Shown one piece after another: positions 8,422 to 15,490 of a stretch of DNA of 21,670 nt. The notes below the pieces were generated by a model. The model was not told the DNA's origin. It searched no databases and saw only the letters and a list, made by a program, of their open reading frames with translations. A program made the translations under genes and the position numbers. The number at the start of each line of letters is the position of its first letter. Within the stretch, counting starts at the first letter, position 1. Source of the DNA: Desulfuromonadaceae bacterium. Lineage in GTDB: Bacteria > Desulfobacterota > Desulfuromonadia > Desulfuromonadales > Desulfuromonadaceae. The stretch is taken from assembly GCA_027065245.1 (NCBI GenBank), contig JAMOOS010000020.1, forward strand, positions 1 to 21,670, read 5' to 3'.

Positions 8422-9303
8422 TTACTGGCGCAAAATATCCATTGCCTTGGCCAGAGATACTTTCATGCGGTCAAAGGCATCGGCAAGCATTTTTATTTCA
8501 TCGTTGGTTTCAACATGGAACTCACGGTCGAGTTTGCCTCGGCTGATATCCTCTGCCACATCGACGATGTGCTCAATCGGCTTAACCACGCTGCTGACGA
8601 CAAAACGATCCACCGCAAACAGAACCAGCAGGAAAAACACGCTAAATATCGCACTGAAGTACATGATGCGCTTAATTGCCTCTTTTTGAATTACATCAGT
8701 AGGCACATAGATAAAACGGGCACCGACAACATCACCCTCAAGGTAGCCGTAGCCAGACCTGGTCCCGTAGCGTTCCACCTGACTGGGATGGGCGACATCG
8801 GGAGTATCGTGGCAGCTGATGCAATCACTGCCGGCAATGAGGGGTTTGGCAACGGCATAGAATTTTTTGCCATCCCGCTCGGCAAACCCCTGCCATGCTT
8901 CGTACTTGCCATCTTCAAAACCGGCAATAATTTTATCCTCAAAATCGTTGGAAAGGTTATCAGGATTAAGGGGGTTGGGGGAAGCAAAGCGGAAAATATA
9001 CTCTGGATACTGCTGTTGAATATAACGGGCAACTTCCGTCAGCATAATAACCCCGACACTTCCTTCAGGGAAATAGGCATCTTCGGGCACCAGCTCCTCG
9101 GCCTTGGGGCGAATCACATTATGCAGATAGCGGGCGGCATTAGACATTACTGTGGCAAACAACTCGGTTTTCTGCCGCGCTTCGCGCTCCACATCCTGCT
9201 GCAAAAAATAACCACCGCCACCAACGGCCAGCACCAGCGACAGAACATATACAACCGCCAGCATCACGACAATGCGCTTACGAATTGACATATTTTTCAG
9301 CAT
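8422..9303 (-). CDS. Membrane haem-c sensor: Tll0287/DUF3365-like domain plus HAMP, no output domain
   Basis: A 293-residue inner-membrane protein: TM1 (about 11-34), a periplasmic domain (35-212), TM2 (214-232) and HAMP (233-285), with the protein ending a few residues later. The periplasmic part contains CISCH (Cys161, Cys164, His165) followed by a region (EGDVVGARFIYVP) that looks like the Tll0287-like/DUF3365 haem-c sensor family, so covalent haem is expected. No kinase, cyclase or MCP signalling domain follows the HAMP. Any signal must be passed by contact, for example to the PilJ-like receptor or the CheA/CheW proteins of the same operon. ATG 9303 has GGGGGA 8 bases upstream; a second ATG at 9291 is less well placed. 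The haem motif is seen; the sensing role is inferred. Confidence 0.88.
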   Translation of the reverse strand: MLKNMSIRKRIVVMLAVVYVLSLVLAVGGGGYFLQQDVEREARQKTELFATVMSNAARYLHNVIRPKAEELVPEDAYFPEGSVGVIMLTEVARYIQQQYPEYIFRFASPNPLNPDNLSNDFEDKIIAGFEDGKYEAWQGFAERDGKKFYAVAKPLIAGSDCISCHDTPDVAHPSQVERYGTRSGYGYLEGDVVGARFIYVPTDVIQKEAIKRIMYFSAIFSVFFLLVLFAVDRFVVSSVVKPIEHIVDVAEDISRGKLDREFHVETNDEIKMLADAFDRMKVSLAKAMDILRQ

Positions 9304-9395
9304 TACCAGATTCCCCCATTTAAATCAGTGTCAACCTGCCGCCTCGCAACCAAACTGCCACCGGGCAGCGTAGCACAAGGGGACAGTAATTTCAG

Positions 9396-9944
9396 CTACA
9401 TGTGCCGAGCGTAAAACTCCGAGCGCACCTCTTCACCAATATCCTGCATCAACTTGTTTACCAGATCGTTGTAACTGGCCAGATCCATCGGCTGACCTTG
9501 AATATAATTTGTATTCTTGAAATAATTTTCCATCATTACCACGCCCAGCGGACCGACAAAGTCGATATAGTCATTAACCAGGCGCGACACCTTTTTTGCC
9601 GGCACTACACTGCCGCCAGCCGCCGTCTGATCACCTTTGTCGTCATGCTGCACAACTGCGCCAACTGCGTCCTGAGCAGTTGCATCGCCCCGCAGCAGCT
9701 CGTCGGTAACGGGCCTGGGCAGCCGCTTGCGCGTTTTTACTCCCTTGATAAAGCTGGCTTCGAGCAACTTTTTGCCCCTGATCGCCGCCAGTGAATCTTC
9801 GGGAGAGAGCAGCCCAAGCTTAATAAAAACCGCCTCTCCCCCTTCGATAGCCACCTTGCACAGATGAGGTACACCGGAAAATTTCAGCGCCAGTTGTCCG
9901 TCGCCTTCACCGGCATACTTTCTGAATACTGCTGACAGTTCCAC
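9396..9944 (-). CDS. Uncharacterised two-domain protein of the chemosensory operon
   Basis: A 182-residue soluble protein with a GTG start (9944). It lies two bases after the pilH stop and has an excellent GGGGGAG site inside pilH. I do not recognise a named family. Residues 1-75 look like a small compact domain (GQLALKF, VAIEGGEAVFIKLG, LLEASFIKGVKTRK), vaguely like the ligand-less beta folds of DUF4388. Residues 78-112 are a low-complexity Asp/Ala/Gly linker. Residues 116-182 are helical (SRLVNDYIDFVGPLGVVMM, then DLASYNDLVNKLMQDIG). The C-terminal YIDFVGPLG pattern is reminiscent of short helical domains at the ends of some bacterial signalling kinases. No signal peptide or membrane segment is seen. 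Its position between PilH and the haem sensor argues for a signalling accessory or scaffold. Confidence 0.8.
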   Translation of the reverse strand: MELSAVFRKYAGEGDGQLALKFSGVPHLCKVAIEGGEAVFIKLGLLSPEDSLAAIRGKKLLEASFIKGVKTRKRLPRPVTDELLRGDATAQDAVGAVVQHDDKGDQTAAGGSVVPAKKVSRLVNDYIDFVGPLGVVMMENYFKNTNYIQGQPMDLASYNDLVNKLMQDIGEEVRSEFYARHM

Positions 9945-9946
9945 GC

Positions 9947-10315
9947 TTACGCTCCCCCAAGGTACTTTTTAACCGCCAGGAGTATCTCCATCGGCTCGTA
10001 AGGTTTGGTAATATACTCATCCGCCCCCTGTTTTTTTCCCCAGAACTTATCGCTGTCACCAGATTTAGACGTGGTAAGAATCACCGGAATATGCTTGTAC
10101 TTGGGATTTCTCTTCAGGGAACGGCAAACCTGAAAACCGTTTTTATTCGGCATAATTACGTCGAGAATAATCAGGTCAAAGGCGTCGGAATATATCTTCT
10201 GCTCAGCATCTTTGCCATCTACAGCGGTTACAATTTCGTGCCCGGTTCCCTTGATGGCATCGATCAGAAACGCCATCTCCGTTTTGCTGTCATCTGCAAC
10301 TAGAATCTTAGCCAT
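9947..10315 (-). CDS. pilH: PilH-like single-domain response regulator
   Basis: A 122-residue stand-alone receiver: acidic pair Asp8/Asp9, acceptor Asp52 in LDVIMPNKNG, Thr81/Thr82 and Lys104 in ITKPY. The blocks ADDSKTEM near the start and SDKFWGKKQGADEYITKP near the end match the pattern remembered for PilH, the regulator of type IV pilus retraction and phosphate flow in Pil-Chp systems. The start at ATG 10315 is preceded by GGAG at 5-6 bases; longer in-frame extensions have no convincing start. It is the first gene of a seven- to eight-gene minus-strand operon and is coupled to the next gene by a two-base gap. It could serve as output or as a phosphate sink for CheA. Confidence 0.9.
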   Translation of the reverse strand: MAKILVADDSKTEMAFLIDAIKGTGHEIVTAVDGKDAEQKIYSDAFDLIILDVIMPNKNGFQVCRSLKRNPKYKHIPVILTTSKSGDSDKFWGKKQGADEYITKPYEPMEILLAVKKYLGGA

Positions 10316-10686
10316 AACATCTCCACCAGAATTGTCTTGAGTTCCCTTGGAATGGGTTCGACTGCAAAAAATACACCAATACACACAAGCGCCGCCGGGC
10401 AGCACTCCACGGACCGGAGTCATGTTCACACCGGCCAATGCACCGACGACCTGTTAAACAGAAAGGCAAATTAAATAGCTAGGCAAATTAATCAGTTAAC
10501 ACAAACCCGGTTACAACAACTGTATACGACGCGGCTATTCCACTGATTTAATCCACCGGCAACAAAAACAACAATTGCCAATCTACACCAATGAACGCTG
10601 TTTTTCCAGCAATCTCCATCTTTAACAGCCATAACAATCCTGCTATATCACGTATACCAGCGCCACACATTCCGGCAAAACACCAT
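10316..10686 (-). promoter_or_regulatory. Upstream region of the chemosensory operon
   Basis: 371 bases without a convincing gene, between the TRAP terminator and pilH. This must hold the promoter of the chemosensory operon, but I found no clean sigma70 or sigma54 match; the best -35-like element is TTAACT near 10496. The region is AT-rich at 10440-10640 and contains the tandem direct repeat listed separately. Confidence 0.4.
10464..10491. repeat. Tandem direct repeat AGGCAAATTAA
   Basis: Two exact copies of the 11-mer AGGCAAATTAA (10464-10474 and 10481-10491) are spaced with a 17-base period and separated by ATAGCT. They lie about 150 bases before pilH. Tandem sites of this kind often bind a regulator, which here would control the chemosensory operon. 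The repeat is seen; the function is inferred. Confidence 0.6.
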
Positions 10687-10717
10687 AAAAAAGCCCCGCA
10701 ACGAATTGCTACGGGGC
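10687..10717 (-). terminator. Rho-independent terminator after dctM
   Basis: On the minus strand GGCCCC-type stem: GCCCC pairs with GGGGC and, inside a 3-base bulge, GCAA pairs with TTGC around a TTCG loop, followed directly by TTTTTT (complement of 10692-10687). It lies about 150 bases after dctM and ends the TRAP operon, separating it from the chemosensory operon. Confidence 0.88.
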
Positions 10718-10867
10718 CAGGATTTTCGACTACTAGCTACAGCTTTTCGCCTGCAAACGAGTAAAACCGGTCCTCGACCAACCGATTTTTCGCTTCGAGC
10801 CGCAAAGTCAGACAGACTCTGGACGTAACACACAACTACACCAAATATACGCCAAAACACCTATCCA
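10718..10867 (-). other. 150-base trailer between dctM and its terminator
   Basis: Holds no convincing gene. On the minus strand it contains a hairpin around 10779-10800 (ATCGGT pairing with ACCGGT; alternatively GGTC/GACC around a GAG loop) before the terminator. It may be a 3' untranslated region, possibly giving a small RNA; no known RNA family was recognised. Confidence 0.35.
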
Positions 10868-12268
10868 TCAATAGCCATGCAGCTTATCTATGTACTCCGG
10901 CAAAAACAGTGAAATCTGCGGAATATAGGTGATAAGAATCAGGAAGAACAGCAGCAGCAGCAACCACGGTAACGCCGCCCTGACCACCCAAGTGATATTA
11001 TGACCGGTAATACCGGCAGTAACAAACAGGTTCAAACCTACCGGCGGTGTAATCATGCCGATCTCCATATTTACCACCATGATGATGCCCAGATGTACCG
11101 GGTCAATGCCCAGTTTTACCGCGATGGGAAACAATATAGGTGCCATAATGAGGATAATGGCCGAAGGCTCCATAAAATTTCCGGCAATCAGCAACAGAAT
11201 ATTAACTACAATGAGAAACCCCCAGCTCGGCAGGCCCCAGTCAACAATCATGTGCGCCAGATGATGCGGGATTCGTTCGGTAGTCAGCACATGAGCAAAC
11301 AGCATGGCGTTACCGATGATAAACAGCAACATAATCGACACCTTGGAAGCATCGCGAAACACCCTATGCACATCGGCATTGAAAAACGAGCGCGGCAGCG
11401 CCGTCACGGTCAGCGCCAGGTTACGACTGATGATACTGACAACCCTCTCATCTTTGTCCTTACGCCACGGTACCCCTTTGAGCGGCCCCATATCTCGATA
11501 GATAAAAATGGCGATAAAGAATGCATATACCGCCGATACTGCCGCCGCCTCGGTGGGACTGGCAATACCGCCATAGATAGAACCAAGAACGATGATAATC
11601 ATCATCAAGCCCCAACCGGCACTGATACCGGAACGAAGCAAGCCTTTAAAACCCACCCACGGCTGAGCGGGCAGTTTTTTCACCCGCGCCACGATATAGA
11701 TCACCAGCATCAGCATGCCGCCCATCATCAAGCCAGGCAACAAACCGGCCATAAACAACCGTGCCGCCGATTCCTCAGTGGCTGCGGCGTACACCAGCAT
11801 GACAATGGATGGCGGAATCAGAATACCCAAAGTACCGGCGTTGGTGATAACTCCGGCGGCAAGTTCTTCGGGATAACCGGCTTTCACCATGCCGACAATA
11901 ACGATAGAGCCGATGGCGGCAACCGTAGCCGGAGAAGAGCCGGAAACCGCAGCAAAAATCATGCACGCCAACACCGACGCCATGGCCAGTCCGCCGCGAA
12001 TCCAGCCAACGCAATCGATGGCAAAGTTGATTATACGATTGGCAACACCGCCAGTAGAAAGAAACGCCGACGACAGTATAAAGAACGGAATAGCCAGCAA
12101 GGTGTAATGCTCCGACTGTGATTCAAACAGTTTAAGAGCAATAGATGCCAGCGAATCATGGGAAAACATCAGGATACTGGTGATACTGGACAAGCCGAGT
12201 GCAAACGCAATGGGCATACCGGTAAGCAGACACAGCAGCAGAATAAAAAACAAAGTAATTGTCGCCAT
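10868..12268 (-). CDS. dctM: TRAP transporter large permease, DctM family
   Basis: Main membrane subunit of a tripartite ATP-independent periplasmic transporter, driving sodium- or proton-coupled uptake of substrate delivered by DctP. It has 466 residues and about twelve or more hydrophobic segments from end to end. Recognisable family blocks: LTGMPIAFALG near the N-terminus, ASVLACMIFAAVSGSSPATVAAIG (100-120), NAGTLGILIPPSIVMLVYA (143-161), GGIASPTEAAAVSAVYA (233-249), and TPPVGLNLFV near the end. It is longer than the usual 425-430 residues. An extra hydrophilic stretch of about 30-35 residues, rich in Lys/Arg/Asp, sits at about 262-302 in a loop after YRDM. It starts at ATG 12268, sharing one base with the dctQ stop (TAATG), so it is translationally coupled. 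Confidence 0.95.
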   Translation of the reverse strand: MATITLFFILLLCLLTGMPIAFALGLSSITSILMFSHDSLASIALKLFESQSEHYTLLAIPFFILSSAFLSTGGVANRIINFAIDCVGWIRGGLAMASVLACMIFAAVSGSSPATVAAIGSIVIVGMVKAGYPEELAAGVITNAGTLGILIPPSIVMLVYAAATEESAARLFMAGLLPGLMMGGMLMLVIYIVARVKKLPAQPWVGFKGLLRSGISAGWGLMMIIIVLGSIYGGIASPTEAAAVSAVYAFFIAIFIYRDMGPLKGVPWRKDKDERVVSIISRNLALTVTALPRSFFNADVHRVFRDASKVSIMLLFIIGNAMLFAHVLTTERIPHHLAHMIVDWGLPSWGFLIVVNILLLIAGNFMEPSAIILIMAPILFPIAVKLGIDPVHLGIIMVVNMEIGMITPPVGLNLFVTAGITGHNITWVVRAALPWLLLLLFFLILITYIPQISLFLPEYIDKLHGY

Positions 12269-12825
12269 TATACGCTGCCCTCCCCGCTTTGCTGAGCCTG
12301 CTTGACTTCATCGATCAGATGCATACTCTCCTGCGCCTCATCCACCTGGCTGAAACCTTCGGCTTTACCTTGAATGATGGCCCACAGCAGCAGCAGCAAC
12401 CGTATCGCTATCATCACCATACCGATCAGCAAAATACTGTGAGCTATCCACTTTGGAATTGCCATGTCTTCGAGTTCAATACCGATCATACGCAGCTTAC
12501 TGAGATAGATCCAGGCACCCTGAATAAACAAGCCGCAATAACACAGGCAGGCCACAACAGCAATGCCGCCGACAATACGACGCGGAACAGGAGGCAGGAC
12601 TTTAACCAGCACATCCACACCTATGTGAGAACCGACTTTTATCCCGTACGACACCCCGAACAACACCAGCCACGCCGACATGTGCAGCGTAAGCTCCTGT
12701 GACCACATCAGGCCACGACCGAAACCGAAACGCAGCACAACATCCATAAACACCAGCAATGTCATGGCCGCCAGCAGCAAAGAGATTATGGTCTCTTCTA
12801 TCCCGTTGATAATACGGATGAACAT
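12268..12825 (-). CDS. dctQ: TRAP transporter small permease, DctQ family
   Basis: The four-helix small membrane subunit that pairs with DctM. It has 185 residues: hydrophobic segments at about 13-30, 47-63, 84-106 and 127-149, and the DctQ-type motif RFGFGRGLMWSQELTLHMSAWLVLFG region (32-57, with the conserved Trp-Ser-x-Glu). It carries a charged cytoplasmic tail of about 33 residues. Start ATG 12825 has GGGGT upstream. It lies 90 bases after dctP with a strong hairpin in that gap, and overlaps dctM by one base. Expected to be made at lower level than DctP. Confidence 0.93.
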   Translation of the reverse strand: MFIRIINGIEETIISLLLAAMTLLVFMDVVLRFGFGRGLMWSQELTLHMSAWLVLFGVSYGIKVGSHIGVDVLVKVLPPVPRRIVGGIAVVACLCYCGLFIQGAWIYLSKLRMIGIELEDMAIPKWIAHSILLIGMVMIAIRLLLLLWAIIQGKAEGFSQVDEAQESMHLIDEVKQAQQSGEGSV

Positions 12826-12851
12826 AGATTACCCCGTTGAATACATGTTGC

Positions 12852-12889
12852 AAAAAACACTCGCGGGTTTCCATAAAGGAAACCCGCGA
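12852..12889 (-). terminator. 12-bp intercistronic hairpin after dctP
   Basis: A perfect 12-bp stem (12861-12872 with 12878-12889) around a 5-base loop. On the minus strand, T6 (complement of 12857-12852) begins three bases after the stem. It lies 26 bases after dctP. It probably acts as a partial terminator or 3' stabiliser, giving more binding protein than permease. Confidence 0.8.
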
Positions 12890-12915
12890 ATGAAAATCAC
12901 AGATCTGACTGACGA

Positions 12916-13914
12916 CTATTTCTTGTTAGCAGCGATTGCCGCGTTTACATACTCTTTGCCAATCTCGTCTTCAAATTTTTTCCACACCGGTTTCATCTTG
13001 TCAACCCACTGCTGACGCTGCTCAGGTGTAAGCTCAATAATGGTGCTACGCTTGGAATCGATGATCTTCTGGCGATCGGAAACCGATTTTTCAGCGGCAA
13101 CTTTATTACCGAAAGCAATGGCCTCGTCCAGGCATTTCTTAACCTCGACACGGATATCGTCAGGCAGACCGTTCCAGAACTCAGTAGAGGTGATCACCAG
13201 ATAATCGAGCAGACCATGGTTGGATTCGGTGATATAGGGCTGCACCTCGTAGAACTTTTTGGAATAGATATTGGACCAGGTATTTTCCTGACCGTCGATG
13301 GCTTTGGTCTGCAACAGGGTGAACACCTCTGAAAACGGCTTCTTCAGCGGCATGGCACCAACCGCCTCAAACTGGGCGGCCAGCACGTCGGAAGACATGA
13401 TGCGGAATTTCTTGCCCTTGGCATCGGCGGGAACACGCAGTGGCGAACTGGCGGACAGCTGCTTCAGGCCGTTATGCAGATAACCAAGTCCGAGCAGACC
13501 TTTACTCTCAACTGAGTGGAGCAGCTTCTGACCGGCAGGACCCTGCTGAAAACGATCAACAGCGGCCATATCGTCAAACAGAAATGGCAGGTCGAATACC
13601 TGCAGCGACTTGGTGTATTTTTTGAACTTGGACAGAGACGGCGCCGCCATCTGCACATCACCGAGCATCATGGCTTCAAGAACTTTGTTGTCACCAAACA
13701 GCTGTGAATTGGGGAACACCTCAACCTCAACCTTACCGGGCAGCTTTTTCTCCACCAGCTCTTTGAATTTGTTGGCCATCTGCCCTTTGGGGGTGTTCTC
13801 GGCCACAACGTGGGAGAACTTGATGACGATCGGCGCCGCCGAAACAGTGGTTACCGCCACCATACACAGTGCAGCCGCCAGCAAACTGACCATAACGAGC
13901 TTGTTACTTTTCAT
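12916..13914 (-). CDS. dctP: TRAP transporter periplasmic solute-binding protein, DctP family
   Basis: Captures substrate, often a C4-dicarboxylate or other organic acid, in the periplasm and hands it to DctQM. It has 332 residues with a Sec signal peptide (Lys2/Lys5, hydrophobic core, cleavage likely after VSA near 26) and the mature start APIVIKFSHVVAENTPKG. Family blocks: VEVFPNSQLFGDN, DLPFLFD, GKKFRIM (the Arg expected to bind substrate carboxylate), and EVFTLLQTKAIDGQEN followed by KFYEVQPYIT. Start chosen: ATG 13914, because GGAGG touches the earlier ATG 13923 but is 9 bases from this one. First gene of dctPQM. The substrate cannot be read from the sequence, and no DctBD-type regulator is nearby. 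Confidence 0.94.
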   Translation of the reverse strand: MKSNKLVMVSLLAAALCMVAVTTVSAAPIVIKFSHVVAENTPKGQMANKFKELVEKKLPGKVEVEVFPNSQLFGDNKVLEAMMLGDVQMAAPSLSKFKKYTKSLQVFDLPFLFDDMAAVDRFQQGPAGQKLLHSVESKGLLGLGYLHNGLKQLSASSPLRVPADAKGKKFRIMSSDVLAAQFEAVGAMPLKKPFSEVFTLLQTKAIDGQENTWSNIYSKKFYEVQPYITESNHGLLDYLVITSTEFWNGLPDDIRVEVKKCLDEAIAFGNKVAAEKSVSDRQKIIDSKRSTIIELTPEQRQQWVDKMKPVWKKFEDEIGKEYVNAAIAANKK

Positions 13915-13996
13915 TTTTTCCATCCTCCAAATAGATTATGTAGAACGAATTTCCTCCGACACCGCCACCACGACAGCGTCACCACCACACCACAAT

Positions 13997-14020
13997 CGTG
14001 CCTCAGGTAAATCCGGCACG
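13997..14020. promoter_or_regulatory. Inverted repeat upstream of dctP
   Basis: CGTGCC (13997-14002), 12 bases, GGCACG (14015-14020): a 6-bp inverted repeat about 83 bases before dctP. Candidate operator or leader hairpin. The rest of the 210-base gap between pgsA and dctP shows no gene and no clear -35/-10 pair. Confidence 0.4.
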
Positions 14021-14057
14021 CTAAATTTAATGGCACCAGCATCGCATATTAGCGGAG

Positions 14058-14087
14058 AAAAATCGCCTGTTTTTTTTGTTCCGGCGA
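14058..14087 (-). terminator. Weak terminator-like hairpin after pgsA
   Basis: On the minus strand TCGCC, a 15-base A-rich loop, GGCGA, then TTTTT. The stem is only 5 bp, so termination would be weak. It lies about 47 bases after pgsA, between it and dctP. Confidence 0.35.
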
Positions 14088-14133
14088 AAAAAGTTACTAT
14101 ATAACGATAAGCTCATACCACATAGCTCACAAA

Positions 14134-14727
14134 CTACCTTTTAAGCACTCGAAAAAATTTAATCAAATAATCGCCACCTGACCACAATGTAAGCGCCAGG
14201 GAAGCGTAGAAAAATACCGTACCGACAAAATGCATGTCGACATGGAACAGTTCCCAGCGCAAACCAAACAGCCAGTAATAATCGTAGTGCAGCAGCAAGG
14301 CGATGATCGCCACCATTTGCAGGATAGTCTTGTACTTACCCAGATCGCTGGCGGCAATGACAATCCCCTCCGACGACGCCACCGAGCGCAAACCACCGAT
14401 CAAAGTATCGCGGGCGATAATGAGAAACACTGCCCATGCCGGCACCCGCCCCAGCGGAATCATCATGATCAGCGCCGCCACCACGATCAGCTTATCCGCC
14501 AGCGGATCGAGGAACTTGCCCATTACCGTAACAATTCCCCACTTGCGTGCCAGGTAACCGTCAAGCCAGTCGGTAACACAGGCAACGGAAAAAATTGTTG
14601 CCGCCCAGAAGCCAGACTGGCGCGAGTCGGAAAACAGCAGCACCAGCACCAGCGGAACGCAGGCTATACGTCCCAAGGTTAGCATATTGGGCAAGTTGTT
14701 CATCATCTTGTTCTGTTTCATGTTCAT
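14134..14727 (-). CDS. pgsA: CDP-diacylglycerol-glycerol-3-phosphate 3-phosphatidyltransferase
   Basis: Makes phosphatidylglycerol phosphate from CDP-diacylglycerol and glycerol-3-phosphate in the inner membrane, the committed step to phosphatidylglycerol and cardiolipin. It has 197 residues, multiple membrane helices, and the full CDP-alcohol phosphotransferase signature: DWLDGYLARKWG, then GKFLDPLADK (Asp-x2-Asp-Gly-x2-Ala-Arg ... Gly-x3-Asp-x3-Asp). The N-terminal NLPNMLTLGRI is also typical of PgsA. The ATG at 14727 overlaps the stop of the lytic transglycosylase gene (ATGA), indicating coupled translation. Length is normal for the family. Confidence 0.95.
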   Translation of the reverse strand: MNMKQNKMMNNLPNMLTLGRIACVPLVLVLLFSDSRQSGFWAATIFSVACVTDWLDGYLARKWGIVTVMGKFLDPLADKLIVVAALIMMIPLGRVPAWAVFLIIARDTLIGGLRSVASSEGIVIAASDLGKYKTILQMVAIIALLLHYDYYWLFGLRWELFHVDMHFVGTVFFYASLALTLWSGGDYLIKFFRVLKR

Positions 14728-15299
14728 AAACCACCCCGGCTGTACAGCCGTCTGTAATGTTTAACTTTTTGCAAATACGCCCGCGTTTCGGCAAATGGGG
14801 GTACACCGCGGTAACGCTCAACCGCCCCGGGACCGGCGTTATAAGCCGCCAGCGCCAGATCGAGATTGCCGCCAAAACGATCCAGCATCATACGCAGATA
14901 TCTGGTGCCACCGGAGACATTTGACGCAGCATCGTAAGGATCGCCGATATTCAAATCTTTGACAGTATCGGGATGCAACTGCATCAAACCAATGGCACCT
15001 CTAGTCGACACGGCATCGACGATAAAATCACTCTCGACCTTTATGACCGCCCGCACCAGGCTCTCATCGAGATTGTGCAAATTGGCGTAATGGCGAATAA
15101 GGCCGATAATATTGCGCTGCCGACGCGCCACATCGCCAGCTTCGGCTGCGTAGAAATGATACCGCGACGATACCGGCACGTTGCTGAAATGGAGATGCCC
15201 CTGCCGATCAACGTATTTATATATGGCAGCCTCACCGAAACCGACCTGACACACAACCAATCCCAGCACCACAAGCATATACTTGCCCGTCAAAATCAA
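14724..15299 (-). CDS. Secreted lytic transglycosylase (SLT/goose-lysozyme-like) with DUF4124-like N-terminus
   Basis: Cleaves the glycan strands of peptidoglycan in the periplasm. A hydrophobic N-terminus (residues 8-25) serves as signal peptide. It is followed by a short DUF4124-like piece (AIYKYVDRQGHLHFSNVP) and the SLT domain: catalytic Glu in VIKVESDF, then GAIGLMQLHPDT, and AAYNAGPGAVERYRGVPPFAET with AYLQKV at the end. About 191 residues, a small family member. Starts are uncertain: TTG 15299 (4 bases after AAAAAGG), TTG 15293 (10 bases after it), or ATG 15278 with a weak site. The TTG starts give a Lys before the hydrophobic core, as expected for a signal peptide. It is coupled to pgsA and diverges from nadB. 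Confidence 0.9.
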   Translation of the reverse strand: MILTGKYMLVVLGLVVCQVGFGEAAIYKYVDRQGHLHFSNVPVSSRYHFYAAEAGDVARRQRNIIGLIRHYANLHNLDESLVRAVIKVESDFIVDAVSTRGAIGLMQLHPDTVKDLNIGDPYDAASNVSGGTRYLRMMLDRFGGNLDLALAAYNAGPGAVERYRGVPPFAETRAYLQKVKHYRRLYSRGGL

Positions 15300-15351
15300 C
15301 CAACCTTTTTGTCATGTTAGGGTAGATTACAACACCACCTCGGCGTTATGC

Positions 15352-15380
15352 TTGACAGAGCAACGCACTCGGCTAATAAT
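15352..15380 (+). promoter_or_regulatory. Sigma70-type promoter of the nadB operon
   Basis: TTGACA (15352-15357), 17 bases, AATAAT (15375-15380), a near-consensus pair. The start would be near 15387, leaving a leader of about 100 bases before nadB. No known riboswitch was recognised in the leader. It lies in the divergent gap with the lytic transglycosylase gene. Confidence 0.72.
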
Positions 15381-15490
15381 GGCACGTTGCGCCGACGACA
15401 CAGTTTAACTCAAGCTGCAGCAGGATGCACCATTTAGTCGTAATCGTCCACGATGTACTGTAATTTTATTCCATCCTTCGGGGGACTGCA

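Noticed and set aside
10316..10438. Longer N-terminal extension of the PilH-like regulator
   Set aside because: The extension begins at a TTG without a good ribosome site and adds residues unlike any receiver. ATG 10315 with GGAG gives the standard 122-residue protein.
10648..10860. Possible 70-residue gene in the trailer after dctM
   Set aside because: It runs through the terminator stem, has no recognisable product and no ribosome site; it looks like chance.
11000..12121. Long plus-strand open frame opposite dctM
   Set aside because: Composition is dominated by His, Gln, Asn and Arg, as expected for the antisense of a membrane-protein gene; no family match or ribosome site.
14031..14046. 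TGGCACC-N4-TCGC as a sigma54-like promoter
   Set aside because: It is imperfect at the -12 element and points on the plus strand towards the end of pgsA, away from dctP.
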